DNA of 64,000 nucleotides from CAYVUV01 sp964455095. GTDB lineage: Bacteria; Desulfobacterota; Binatia; HRBIN30; CADEER01. Shown here piece by piece: positions 50,744-59,423 of the stretch. The stretch lies in the NCBI GenBank assembly GCA_964455095.1, contig CAYVUV010000228.1:1-64000 (forward strand), in the 5' to 3' direction. Numbering within the stretch: position 1 is the first letter of the stretch; every line of letters starts with the position of its first letter. The translations under genes were made by a program, and so were the position numbers. The notes beneath the pieces were generated by a model that worked only from the letters and a program-made list of their open reading frames with translations, was not told where the DNA came from and did no database searches.

Positions 50744-51925
50744 TCAGTCGATGCGCACCGGCAGACGCTCGAGCCCGCGCAGCACCGCGGTTTGGCGGCG
50801 CACCGGCGGCTGGTCGCTGAGACGCAGGCGGGGAAAGCGGCGCAGCAGCGCGCTGATCGCGGCGCGTGCCTCGATGCGGGTGAGTTGCGCGCCCGGACAG
50901 AAGTGGGTGCCGAGGCCGAACGCCACGTGCGGGTTGGGCGTGCGGCGCGGATCGAGGTGGTCCGGCGCCGTGAACGCCGCCGGATCGCGGTTGGCCGAGC
51001 CGAGCGCCGCCAGCACCGCGTCGCCGGCGCGGATGGCGCGGCCGCGCCAGGAGAAATCGATCCGCGCCGTGCGCGAGATGAACTGCGCCGGGCTGTCGTA
51101 GCGCAGCAGCTCCTCGACTGTCGGTGCGATCAGTGCCGGCTCGGCGCGCAGCGCCGCCAGCGCCGGCGGATCGCGCAACAGGGCGAGCACGCCGTTGCCG
51201 AGCAGGTTGACGGTCGTCTCGTGCCCGCCGAACACCAGCGCGGTGCACAGGGCCACGACCTCGAGCGGCGCCAGACGATCGCCTCGGTACTCGGCCGCCA
51301 CGAGATCGGCCATCAAGTTGTCGCCCGGCGCCGCCTGCCGCGCGCCGAGCAACTGGACGAAGTAGGCGCCGAGCTCGCGCAAGCCCTCGGCGGCCGCACC
51401 GCCGCTGTAGAAGCGGTCCATGCCGCGCGCGATCGCCTGCGACCACATCTGAAACTGGTCGCGATCGGGCGCGGGGATGTCGAGCAAGTCCGCGATGATG
51501 GTGATGGGCAGCGGATAAGCCAGCTCGGCGATGAGGTCGACCTCGCCGGCCGCTCCGCCCCGCGCGGCGATGCCATCGAGCAACGCGGCGATCAGCGCCT
51601 CGACGCGCGGGCCGATGGTGCGCACGCGCGCGGCGAGGGCGGTGTTGAGCATGGCGCGCACCGGATCGTGATCGGGCGGATCGCTCGCCACCGTGCGCAG
51701 GTTCAGCCCGCCCGATGGCGGCAGGGGTCCGCGGAACTTCGCCGCCGCGGTGCGATCGCTGCTCAGCCGTTCGTCGTCGCGAAAGAACGCCGCCACATCG
51801 TCGTAACGGAACACCACCCAGCCGCGCAGCTTGTCGCTCCAATGGACGGGATCGCTCGCGCGCAGCTCGGCGTACTGTGCGTACGGATCGGCGATCGCCT
51901 CCGCAGTGAAGGGATTGAAGGACAT
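50744..51925 (-). CDS. Cytochrome P450
   Basis: This is a 393-aa soluble P450. The start ATG at 51925 opens MSFNPFTAEAIADPYAQYAE, the normal start for this class, although the frame is open upstream. The haem loop FGLGTHFCPGAQLTRIEA has Cys343 as ligand. The ExxR pair is in EELLRYDSPAQF and the I-helix motif VFGGHETTVN is regular, so it should be active. It is clearly distinct from the P450 at 22738-23913, whose I-helix is divergent. It needs an external ferredoxin and reductase, and none is nearby. The substrate is unknown. Confidence 0.9.
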   Translation of the reverse strand: MSFNPFTAEAIADPYAQYAELRASDPVHWSDKLRGWVVFRYDDVAAFFRDDERLSSDRTAAAKFRGPLPPSGGLNLRTVASDPPDHDPVRAMLNTALAARVRTIGPRVEALIAALLDGIAARGGAAGEVDLIAELAYPLPITIIADLLDIPAPDRDQFQMWSQAIARGMDRFYSGGAAAEGLRELGAYFVQLLGARQAAPGDNLMADLVAAEYRGDRLAPLEVVALCTALVFGGHETTVNLLGNGVLALLRDPPALAALRAEPALIAPTVEELLRYDSPAQFISRTARIDFSWRGRAIRAGDAVLAALGSANRDPAAFTAPDHLDPRRTPNPHVAFGLGTHFCPGAQLTRIEARAAISALLRRFPRLRLSDQPPVRRQTAVLRGLERLPVRID

Positions 51926-52031
51926 TTGTCTTTTCCCTGCCCTTCGAACCAGCGTCATGCAAGCCGCGCGGCGCGGCACCAACGGCCTTTGCCCAGCACT
52001 CCCGCTCAGGCGTGCCACGGACGACGTGGAG

Positions 52032-52133
52032 AATCACGAAACCACGAAAGAGCGAAAGCACGAAAGACAACCTCAGACATTCCAAGCCTCTGGACCAGAA
52101 TTCGTGTTTTCGTACTGTCGCGCCTTCGTGATT
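52032..52133. repeat. CACGAAA-type inverted repeat
   Basis: AATCACGAAACCACGAAAGA and TTCGTGATT close a roughly 100-bp imperfect palindrome with further CGAAAG and TTCGTG units inside. Together with the next repeat it fills most of the gap 51926-52305, where I see no gene. Confidence 0.6.
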
Positions 52134-52170
52134 TTCCGACGAGGAGATTTTTTGGGCACAGCTGCACCAA

Positions 52171-52274
52171 CGGGAGGGCGAGGCTCCTGCCGAACCCTGC
52201 TGCAACGGGCCGGAAGGCTCCGCGGGCCCGTCCGCCGAAGGCTTCGGGCCGCAGGCGGGAGCGTCGCCCTCTCG
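52171..52274. repeat. Family B palindromic repeat, copy 3
   Basis: CGGGAGGGCGAGGCTCCTGC on the left and GCAGGCGGGAGCGTCGCCCT on the right enclose a further inner stem (GGCTCCGCGGGCCCG and the following region). Confidence 0.75.
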
Positions 52275-52305
52275 GGGGGAACACGATGCGCGGGGTGGAT
52301 CGCGA

Positions 52306-53205
52306 TCAGGCGACGATGGTGGTCCCCGCCCGTCCCTCCAGGGCGGCGGCGATCTGCCCGAGCGTGGTGATGACGGCGGGGCGCCCGCTCGCCGCGACGA
52401 ACTCGACGGCGCTGGCGATCTTGGGCGCCATGGAGCCGGGCGCGAACACGCCGGCGGCCAGCCGCGCACGCGCGGCCGCGACGTTCATCGCGCTGATCGC
52501 CTGCTGCGCGTCGTGGCCGAAGGCGTCGCACGCGTTCGGCACGTCGGTGACGTACAGCAGGCGATCGGCCCCCAGACGCTCGGCCAGCAGCGCCGCGGTC
52601 CAGTCCTTGTCGACCACCGAGGGCTGCCGGTCGCCGCGCGTCTGACCGCGCAGCACCGGCACCCCACCGCCGCCACCGGCGATCACATGCCTGGTAGCGA
52701 GCAGGGTGCGGATCGCGTCGGTCTCCACGACGTCGACCGGACGCGGCGAGGCGACGACGCGGCGCCAGCCGACGCCGTCGGGCATGCGCACCGACGGCAC
52801 CCCCGACGGGGCGTGCTCGAGCACCGGCCCGACCGGCTTCACCGGCCGCGCAAATCCCGCATCGTCCGCCTCGACCACCACGCGCGTCATCAGCGCGGCG
52901 CAACAACTGCCGCCCAGGCGCCGATCGAGCGCCTCGGCGAGCAGGTAACCGAGCTCGCCCTGCGTCTGGGCGACCAGGACGTCGAGATGGGCGGGATCGC
53001 CGGCGCTCTCGGCCGTCAGCAGGCGGCCGACCTGCGGGCCGTTGCCGTGCACGACGAGCAGGCGCGCTCCCGCCGTCGCCAGCTCCGCCAGCTCGGCGGC
53101 GGCTTGCTCGATGAGACGGCGCTCGACCGCGAACGAGAGCCCGCCGCGCGGCGGGCTGACGGCGTTGCCGCCCAACGCAACGACGAGCAGCGCCGGCGCA
53201 CTCAC
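52306..53205 (-). CDS. arcC: Carbamate kinase
   Basis: This is a 299-aa amino-acid kinase. LVVALGGNAV at the start, VVHGNGPQVGRLL, IAGGGGGVPVLRG and the ADP-binding end VVDKDWTAALLAERLGADRL are all typical. The enzyme makes ATP and carbamate from carbamoyl phosphate, or the reverse. Start GTG at 53205 overlaps the stop of the GTPase gene by 4 bp. No arginine deiminase or ornithine carbamoyltransferase is in the window, so the source of carbamoyl phosphate may be a ureide or purine route. Confidence 0.92.
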   Translation of the reverse strand: MSAPALLVVALGGNAVSPPRGGLSFAVERRLIEQAAAELAELATAGARLLVVHGNGPQVGRLLTAESAGDPAHLDVLVAQTQGELGYLLAEALDRRLGGSCCAALMTRVVVEADDAGFARPVKPVGPVLEHAPSGVPSVRMPDGVGWRRVVASPRPVDVVETDAIRTLLATRHVIAGGGGGVPVLRGQTRGDRQPSVVDKDWTAALLAERLGADRLLYVTDVPNACDAFGHDAQQAISAMNVAAARARLAAGVFAPGSMAPKIASAVEFVAASGRPAVITTLGQIAAALEGRAGTTIVA

Positions 53206-54572
53206 GGTGCCGCTCCGCCCTGCGGCCGCGCCAGACGCGCGGCGAGGAACGCATCGACCATGCCGCCCAGTGTCGGCTCGCCGTCATCGGCGAACTCGTA
53301 GCGGGCGCGCACCACCGGCTTGTCGAGACGCAGGAGCGCCGCGAGATCGATCGGCGTGGCGGCGACGACGACATCGGCATCGGCGCCGTTGATCGTCTGG
53401 CGCAGCGCCTCGAGCTGCGGCGCCGAGTAGCCCACCGCCGGCAGCACGCAGCCGATGTGCGGGTAGCGCGCGAAGACGTCGCGCAGCGCCGGCGGTGCCG
53501 ACCGCCGCGGATCGACGATCGCCGCGGCACCGGCGGCCGTCGCGGCGACGAAGCCAGCGCCGTACGGCATTCCGCCGTGCGTGATGGTGGGGCCGTCCTC
53601 GACCACCAGCACGCGCCGGCCGCGCACGGCCGCCGCGTCGTCGAGGCAGACCGGCGAGCGGGCGCGGACGATCGGGGCGCTGGGCCGCACGGCGCGGACT
53701 TCATCGGCGACGCGCTGCACGTCGGCGCTGGCGGCGGCGTCGACTTTGTTGATCACCACCACGTCGGCGGTGCGCAGCACCGCCTCGCCGGGGTGGTACG
53801 CGGTGGCCTGCCCGGGCCGCAGGGCGTCGACCACGACGATGTGCAGATCGGGCCGCAGGAGGGGGAAATCGTTGTTGCCGCCGTCCCACACGATCAGCTC
53901 GGCCTCGGCGGCGGCGCGCGCGGTGATCGCCGCGTAGTCGACGCCGGCGAAGACCAGGTTGCCGGCGGCGAGATGCGGCTCGTACTCCTCGCGTTCCTCG
54001 GCGGTGCACCCGGCGGCGTCGAGGTCGGCGCGGCTGGCGAAACGCTGCACGCGCTGCCGCTCGAGATCGCCATAGGGCATGGGATGGCGCAGCACCGCGA
54101 CGCGGATGCCCTGCGCGCGCAGGCGGCCGCCGAGCCAGCGGGCGATCTGCGACTTGCCGCAGCCGGTGCGGACCGCCGAGATCGCGATCACCGGGCAGGG
54201 GGCCGCGAGCATGGTGCGCTGCGGCGCCAGCAGGACGAAGTCGGCGCCGGCCGCCAGCGCGCGCGAGGCGAGATGCATCACCGCCTCGTGCGACATGTCG
54301 CTGTAGGAGAAGACGACCTGCTCGACGCGCCGCGCGCGGCAGAGGGCTTCGAGCTGCGCCTCGTCGTCGATCGAAATGCCCTGCGGGTACTGCCGGCCGG
54401 CCAGCGCGGCGGGATAGCGCCGGCCGCCGAGGCCGGGGATCTGCGCCGCGGTAAACCCGACGACCTCGACCGACGGGTCGTCGCGATACAGCACATTGAA
54501 GTTGTGAAAATCGCGCCCGGCCGCGCCGAGAATGAGCACGCGGCGCCTCGCCTCCGGCTTCGTGTGGATCAT
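53202..54572 (-). CDS. Cyclic 2,3-diphosphoglycerate synthetase-like GTPase
   Basis: This is a 456-aa protein. An N-terminal NAD-like Rossmann portion (VLILGAAGRDFHNFNVLYRD) is followed by a P-loop (ISAVRTGCGKSQIARWLGGR) and by GNNDFPLLRPDLHIVVVDAL. The base-specific motif is VVINKVDAA. This is the layout of cyclic-2,3-diphosphoglycerate synthetase homologues, which in bacteria are often beside carbamate kinase. The real bacterial activity is not established. Coupled translation with arcC is certain from the 4-bp overlap. The start ATG at 54572 gives MIHTKPEARRRVLILGA. Confidence 0.85.
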   Translation of the reverse strand: MIHTKPEARRRVLILGAAGRDFHNFNVLYRDDPSVEVVGFTAAQIPGLGGRRYPAALAGRQYPQGISIDDEAQLEALCRARRVEQVVFSYSDMSHEAVMHLASRALAAGADFVLLAPQRTMLAAPCPVIAISAVRTGCGKSQIARWLGGRLRAQGIRVAVLRHPMPYGDLERQRVQRFASRADLDAAGCTAEEREEYEPHLAAGNLVFAGVDYAAITARAAAEAELIVWDGGNNDFPLLRPDLHIVVVDALRPGQATAYHPGEAVLRTADVVVINKVDAAASADVQRVADEVRAVRPSAPIVRARSPVCLDDAAAVRGRRVLVVEDGPTITHGGMPYGAGFVAATAAGAAAIVDPRRSAPPALRDVFARYPHIGCVLPAVGYSAPQLEALRQTINGADADVVVAATPIDLAALLRLDKPVVRARYEFADDGEPTLGGMVDAFLAARLARPQGGAAP

Positions 54573-54791
54573 GCCCGTGCGTTGAGCAATCGCTCTGCCA
54601 ACGGCGCCAGTGCACCGAAGGGAATCCTCGACACCGCCGCGCCCCGCTTCGTCGCACCGATGGGAATGCTTTCACCCTTCTGGCAAGCGCTGCTGCCCGA
54701 TCTGCGCGGCATGCGCATTGCTCTCTCGAAGGTTCCTTTCTTCGGGATGAGTAGATCGCGATCGATCGAATCGACAACCCAGGGGTGCAAC

Positions 54792-55316
54792 ATGGAAGTT
54801 CGCAGGTGGATGAAACATCCGGTGCATTCGATCAAGCCGCTCGATTCGATTCAGCACGCGCGCGAGCTGATGGATGGTCACCACGTAAACCAACTGCCGG
54901 TCGTGGTCGATGGCAGGCTGGTCGGCATCATCACCGACCGCGATCTGCGCGACGCGTTTCCTTCGGTGTTCGCTGCGGCACCATCGCGGAGCCAGCAAGC
55001 GATCGGGCCGACGACGGATCCGCGCAAGGTCTCGGTGGACACCGTCATGACAGCCAACGCCACGACAGTGGAGCCTGGACACTCGATGGTCGACGCCGTG
55101 CGTGTCATGCGCCGCCAGCGGATCGGGGCGCTGCCGGTGATCGAAGGCGGGCGCCTGGTCGGGATTCTGACCCGCAGTGACGTCCTCGACGGGTTCGTCG
55201 AGCTGGCGGAGAGTGCCGACGCGCGCGCCGCGGGCGTCAGTGCAGCCCCTGCCGCTGCGGAGCCGACCGCACCCCGACCGAGCAAGGCCGCCCCCACCCG
55301 CGTACCGCGGCGCTAG
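54792..55316 (+). CDS. CBS-domain pair protein
   Basis: This is a 174-aa protein of two CBS motifs: VRRWMKHPVHSIKPLDSIQH, then HHVNQLPVVVDGRLVGIITD, with the second DTVMTANATTVEPGHSMVDA and IGALPVIEGGRLVGILTRSD. It ends with an Ala/Pro-rich tail. Such tandem CBS proteins bind adenine nucleotides and sense energy state. The ATG at 54792 has AGGGG six bases before it. Its stop shares bases with the LonB-like gene stop (CTAG), so the two converge. Confidence 0.87.
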   Translation: MEVRRWMKHPVHSIKPLDSIQHARELMDGHHVNQLPVVVDGRLVGIITDRDLRDAFPSVFAAAPSRSQQAIGPTTDPRKVSVDTVMTANATTVEPGHSMVDAVRVMRRQRIGALPVIEGGRLVGILTRSDVLDGFVELAESADARAAGVSAAPAAAEPTAPRPSKAAPTRVPRR

Positions 55317-57817
55317 CCCACCCCTCTCGCGTCTTCGCGTCGCGCCGCGGCGCCGTTGGCGCCGTCGTGGGCGAAGCGGCGCAAGCCCTCGGCCAGTGCC
55401 CGCAGGCGCAGGGCGGCGCGCTGGTGGATGGTGTGCGGTTCGTTCACCGCGCCGGCTTTGATGCCGGTGAGCAACTCGAGCCCCTCGTTCAGAGTGTGGA
55501 TTGGATAGACGTGGAACTGTCCGGCGCGCACCGCCTCCAACACGTCGCGCCCGAGCACCAGGTTGTCGATGTTGCGCGCCGGGACGATGACACCCTGTCG
55601 CCCGGTGAGCCCCACCGCGCGGCAGACGCGGAAGAATCCCTCGACCTTCTCGTTGATCCCGCCGATCGGCTGGATGGCGCCGAACTGATCGACGCTGCCG
55701 GTGACGGCCAGATCCTGCCGCAGCGGCACGTCGGCGAGGGCCGAAATGAGCGCGAACAGCTCCGCCGCCGAGGCGCTGTCGCCGTCGATGCCGGAGTACG
55801 ACTGCTCGAACGACACGCTCGCCGCCAGGCTGAGCGGAAAGTCCTGCGCATACTGCTGGCGCAGGTAGGCACCGATGATCAGCACCGCCTTGTCGTACGC
55901 CTTGCCGCTCAGCTTGGCCTCGCGGTCGACCGCGATCACTCCCTGCGTGCCCATCGAAACCACGGCAGTGATGCGCGACGGGCGGCCGAACTCGTAGCCG
56001 CCGATATTGAGCACGGCCAGGCCGTTGACCTGCCCGACCCGCTGGCCGTCGACGTCGACCAGGAGCGTGCCGTCGCGGATCAGCTCGCGGATCTTGGCTT
56101 CGACGCGGTCGGCGCGGTACGTGCGCTGCTCGATCGCCTGTTGGACGTCGCTCGCTTCGACCTCCTCGCTCTGGCGCTTGTGGGCCCAAAACGCCGCCTC
56201 GCGCATCGCATCCGCCAGCTCGCTCCACTGGCTCGGGACTTTGCGGCGGTCGCCCAGCCGGCGCGCCGCCTCCTCGAGCAGGCGGATGACGGCGTCGGCG
56301 CGGAACGGCGGCAACCCCTCGCGCTGCGCGATGCGGGCCACCTGCGCGACGACGTTCTGCCGTGCCGGGTCGCCGTCGGCCTCGTCGCCGAAGTCGGCCC
56401 GCACTTTGAAAATCTCGCGAAAGTCCTCGTCGTAGAAGTAGAGGATCTGGAACGCCTCGGGCGGGCCGGTCAGGATGACGCGCGTATCGATCCGCATCGC
56501 CTCGGGCTTCAGCACCGCCGTGGCGAACAGCGCGAAGGGGTCGTACGCCTCGATCTCCAGGTGGCCGGTCTTGAGGCATTCCTTGAGCGCGCGCCAGACC
56601 AGCGGCTCGGAGAGCGCGTCCATCAGGTTGATGATCAGGCAGCCGCCGTGCGCGCGCAGGAGCGAGCCGGCGATGACGCGCGTGAAGTTGGTGACCAGGC
56701 GGCCCTGGCGGTCGACCATGCGTTCGACGGCGCCGAACAGGTTCTTGTAGGTGGGCCACGGCTCGACGATGATCGGCGGGCCCTGAGTGCCGCCCATGTC
56801 GACCAGGACGTTGACCGCATAGTTGAGCAGTGTGTCTTCCTCGCTGGCACCGGCGAAGAACATGAAGGGCGGCAGCGCTGGCGGTTGGGCCGTCTGCTCC
56901 TGGAACGCGCTCAGGTGGTCGAGCATGTGCGCCTTCAGGTCGGCGAGCCAGGCGCGCACGTCGTCGGAGGCGTAGCGCTCGCTCAGCTCCTCGATCAACG
57001 GCGTGATGGTCTCGTCCGCCACGCGCCGCTCGGCCTGCTTCACCTCGCGGCCGAGATGGCGCATCAGCGTCTGCTGCTCGCGCATGAACGCCTTCACCTC
57101 ACGGCCCAGCTCGCGCTGGCGGCGGCGCAGGTCGGCGCTCTGTTCCTCCGTGAGCTGGGCGCCTTCCTCCGGCGTCATCGGGCGGCCGTCCTTGAGCGGG
57201 ATGAACATCACATCGCCGCTCGGCGCTGGCTGCAGGGCGAACCCGGCCGCCTCGGCGCGTTCGGCCAGGCGCTTGTTGATGGCTTCGCCCTGCCCGCCAA
57301 ACTGCTCGGACAAGCGCTCTTTCTCCTCCTCGAAGGTCTCGCCGCGAAACGTCTTCGGCAGCAGCTGGCGCAGCTCGTCGACCAGCTGGCGCAGGTCGTC
57401 GTGCAGCCGCCTGCCCCAGCCAGCCGGCAGGTAGAGCGCGCGCGGGCGATCCGGATTGCGGAAGTTCTGCACCAGGACGCGATCGCCCGGCGTCGGTTGG
57501 CCGGCCGTGAACCGCGCCAGCACCTCGGCCAGCTCTTCGGCGCGATGCGTGCCGACCAGACCGCTGACGTAGATGTTGTATCCGGCGTGGCGGACACGCA
57601 TGCCCAGCTCGAGCGCGGCGAGGGCGCGCTCTTGACCGGCCCAATCCCCGTTCGGCACCACAGCGGCCGTGGTGGTGAAGCCGGGCGTCAACGTCGGGGC
57701 CGGAAAACACAGCGCCTCGTAGCCGAGCTCTCGCGGCGGCGTCGCTGCGGGGAGCGCCGGTATCGGCTTCAAAAGGCCTTCCACGCCTGCTGACGGAACG
57801 AGCTCGTTGTCGTCCAT
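55313..57817 (-). CDS. LonB-like ATP-dependent protease
   Basis: This is an 834-aa protein. The AAA region is the divergent form found in bacterial Lon-related proteases: NYAVNVLVDMGGTQGPPIIV, then RVIAGSLLRAHGGCLIINLM, with a long coiled insertion near residues 200-330. The C-terminal Lon protease domain is complete with the Ser-Lys dyad: Ser681 in SGIDGDSASAAEL and Lys724 in GGINEKVEGFF, 43 residues apart as in Lon. It is a cytosolic protein-quality enzyme. Its ATG at 57817 shares a base with the stop of the Hsp20 gene (TGATG), so the small chaperone is translated together with it. The longer frame up to 59458 has no coding support. Confidence 0.88.
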   Translation of the reverse strand: MDDNELVPSAGVEGLLKPIPALPAATPPRELGYEALCFPAPTLTPGFTTTAAVVPNGDWAGQERALAALELGMRVRHAGYNIYVSGLVGTHRAEELAEVLARFTAGQPTPGDRVLVQNFRNPDRPRALYLPAGWGRRLHDDLRQLVDELRQLLPKTFRGETFEEEKERLSEQFGGQGEAINKRLAERAEAAGFALQPAPSGDVMFIPLKDGRPMTPEEGAQLTEEQSADLRRRQRELGREVKAFMREQQTLMRHLGREVKQAERRVADETITPLIEELSERYASDDVRAWLADLKAHMLDHLSAFQEQTAQPPALPPFMFFAGASEEDTLLNYAVNVLVDMGGTQGPPIIVEPWPTYKNLFGAVERMVDRQGRLVTNFTRVIAGSLLRAHGGCLIINLMDALSEPLVWRALKECLKTGHLEIEAYDPFALFATAVLKPEAMRIDTRVILTGPPEAFQILYFYDEDFREIFKVRADFGDEADGDPARQNVVAQVARIAQREGLPPFRADAVIRLLEEAARRLGDRRKVPSQWSELADAMREAAFWAHKRQSEEVEASDVQQAIEQRTYRADRVEAKIRELIRDGTLLVDVDGQRVGQVNGLAVLNIGGYEFGRPSRITAVVSMGTQGVIAVDREAKLSGKAYDKAVLIIGAYLRQQYAQDFPLSLAASVSFEQSYSGIDGDSASAAELFALISALADVPLRQDLAVTGSVDQFGAIQPIGGINEKVEGFFRVCRAVGLTGRQGVIVPARNIDNLVLGRDVLEAVRAGQFHVYPIHTLNEGLELLTGIKAGAVNEPHTIHQRAALRLRALAEGLRRFAHDGANGAAARREDARGVG

Positions 57818-58161
57818 CACGTGCCCCCGTTGCGCAAGCACACCCGCACGTGCAGCACCTCGTCGATGATGCGCGCCTCGATGGCGCGCACTTCGGCCGT
57901 CTCGGGGAGGAGCAACGTGCGCTCGAGCTCCTCGCTTGCGGCACTGTCGGTGCGACCGGGCGCGAAACGGCGCCGCCGAGCCCGCACCGTCAGCTGCCGT
58001 CCGTGCAATGAGAACGACACGTCGCCGAGCTGGCCTCCCGCAACCGGCATCTCGAGCACCACTTGCGTCTCGGATGCGGTCCGGGTCCCAGCCGGTCCAC
58101 GCGACCACGGGCCGCGCACCAGCTCGTCGAAGAGTCGATTGATGTCGTCGATCAGGTTCAT
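57817..58161 (-). CDS. Hsp20/CS-domain small heat-shock-like protein
   Basis: This is a 114-aa protein with the alpha-crystallin/CS beta-sandwich: TQVVLEMPVAGGQLGDVSFS then LHGRQLTVRARRR and ELERTLLLPETAEVRAIEAR. The IxI tail is not present and the N-terminal arm is short (MNLIDDINRLFDELV). It would be a chaperone that hands clients to the coupled LonB-like protease. The ribosome-binding site is weak; an alternative ATG lies 48 bp upstream. Confidence 0.78.
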   Translation of the reverse strand: MNLIDDINRLFDELVRGPWSRGPAGTRTASETQVVLEMPVAGGQLGDVSFSLHGRQLTVRARRRRFAPGRTDSAASEELERTLLLPETAEVRAIEARIIDEVLHVRVCLRNGGT

Positions 58162-58362
58162 GCGCTCTTGCCGCTGTGCCGCACACCGGTTGCTCTCTCT
58201 CGGCAGCAACGAACGTGCCCCTGGTCACAGCGACGGGTCGCGCAGTAGCCAGCGATCCGATTCGATGCCCGTCATTCCCGAAACTGAGAAGCGGAATGCT
58301 CGAGCAGGTTCTGGCGCGCAAGAAGCGATCGAGATATCCACGCCTGACCGATCGAGACCTGG

Positions 58363-58400
58363 AAGTTCCTCTCCCGGTGGGAGAGGAACCAGAAGGACCG
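58363..58400. repeat. Family D repeat, copy 1
   Basis: GAAGTTCCTCTCCCGGTGGG is followed by AGAGGAACCAGAAGGACC. The arms GGTTCCTCT/AGAGGAACC close a small hairpin. A second copy ends the window (63961-64000). It lies in the 301-bp gap 58162-58462, in which I see no gene. Confidence 0.65.
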
Positions 58401-58462
58401 CAGTAATTGCCGAGCAAAGCCGGCGCGACCCGGAATGGGCAGCGCTCGGGACGGGAGTGGAT

Positions 58463-59344
58463 GTGATTCGAGACAGGGCAATTCACTTCTTCGCCGACAG
58501 CGGGCGCTTTGCCCGGCGGCTGGCGGTGGCGAGTGGGATCCGCGCGGTTGCTTTGGCGGTGCATCGGTTTCCCGATGGCGAGAGCCTGCTGCGCGCGAGC
58601 TGGCAGGGCGAGCGGGAGGCGATTGTGGTGCGCTCGCTGCACGATCCGAACACCAAGCTCATCGAGGTCCTCCTGGCCGGCGACGCCCTGCGCCGGGCCG
58701 GGGCGCGGCGCCTCACCCTGGTGGCGCCCTACCTTCCCTACATGCGCCAGGATCGGGTGTTCGCCGCCGGCGAGCCGATCTCGCAGCGCGTCGTCGGCAC
58801 GCTGCTCGGGGAGGCGTTCGATCGCGTGCTCACCGTCGAGGCGCACCTGCACCGCATCGACCGACTGAGCGAGGTCGTGCCGGGTGCGGCGCGCTCGCTC
58901 TCCGCCGCGCCGGTGCTCGCGGCATGGCTGGCGCGCTGTGGCGCCGGGACGTTGGTGGTCGGACCCGACACCGAGTCGGGCGCCTGGGTGCGCGCCGTCG
59001 CACGGCGCGCGGGGCTGCCGTGCGTGATCGGCGACAAACAGCGCCACGGCGACCGCCGTGTGCGTATCCAGCTGCCGCCGCTGCCAGCGGCGCGCCGGGC
59101 CGTGTTGATCGACGACATTGCCAGCAGCGGCGCGACGCTGGCGGCCGCGGCACGGGCGCTGCGCCGCGCCGGGGTGGGACGGATCGATGCCGTGGCTGTG
59201 CACGCCATCATGGATCCCGGCGCGAGCGCGCGTGTGCGGCGCGCCGGCGTCACGCGCCTGCTGTCGTGCGACACGGTCCCGCACCCGAGCAACGCGTTGT
59301 CGGTAGCGCCGCTGCTCGCCGCGGCGATCGGGCGGGCCGCGTGA
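58463..59344 (+). CDS. prs: Ribose-phosphate pyrophosphokinase (PRPP synthetase-like)
   Basis: This is about 293 aa, started at the GTG at 58463 (another GTG lies two codons earlier). Family marks are HRFPDGESLLRASW, LTLVAPYLPYMRQDRVFAAG and the PRPP-binding loop AVLIDDIASSGATLAAAARA. The conserved DLH segment is changed to VEAHLHRIDRLSE, so allosteric or metal-binding properties may differ from the E. coli enzyme. Archaeal-like and shorter forms exist. The AMP phosphorylase gene starts 80 bp after it on the same strand, so the two probably work on ribose phosphates together. Confidence 0.85.
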   Translation: MIRDRAIHFFADSGRFARRLAVASGIRAVALAVHRFPDGESLLRASWQGEREAIVVRSLHDPNTKLIEVLLAGDALRRAGARRLTLVAPYLPYMRQDRVFAAGEPISQRVVGTLLGEAFDRVLTVEAHLHRIDRLSEVVPGAARSLSAAPVLAAWLARCGAGTLVVGPDTESGAWVRAVARRAGLPCVIGDKQRHGDRRVRIQLPPLPAARRAVLIDDIASSGATLAAAARALRRAGVGRIDAVAVHAIMDPGASARVRRAGVTRLLSCDTVPHPSNALSVAPLLAAAIGRAA

Positions 59345-59423
59345 CCGGGCGGCATCGGGCTTGGACGCGCCCTGCACCATCTGCCATTCTCGGCTCGTCC
59401 GCCGCCACACGAGGCACGCCGCG

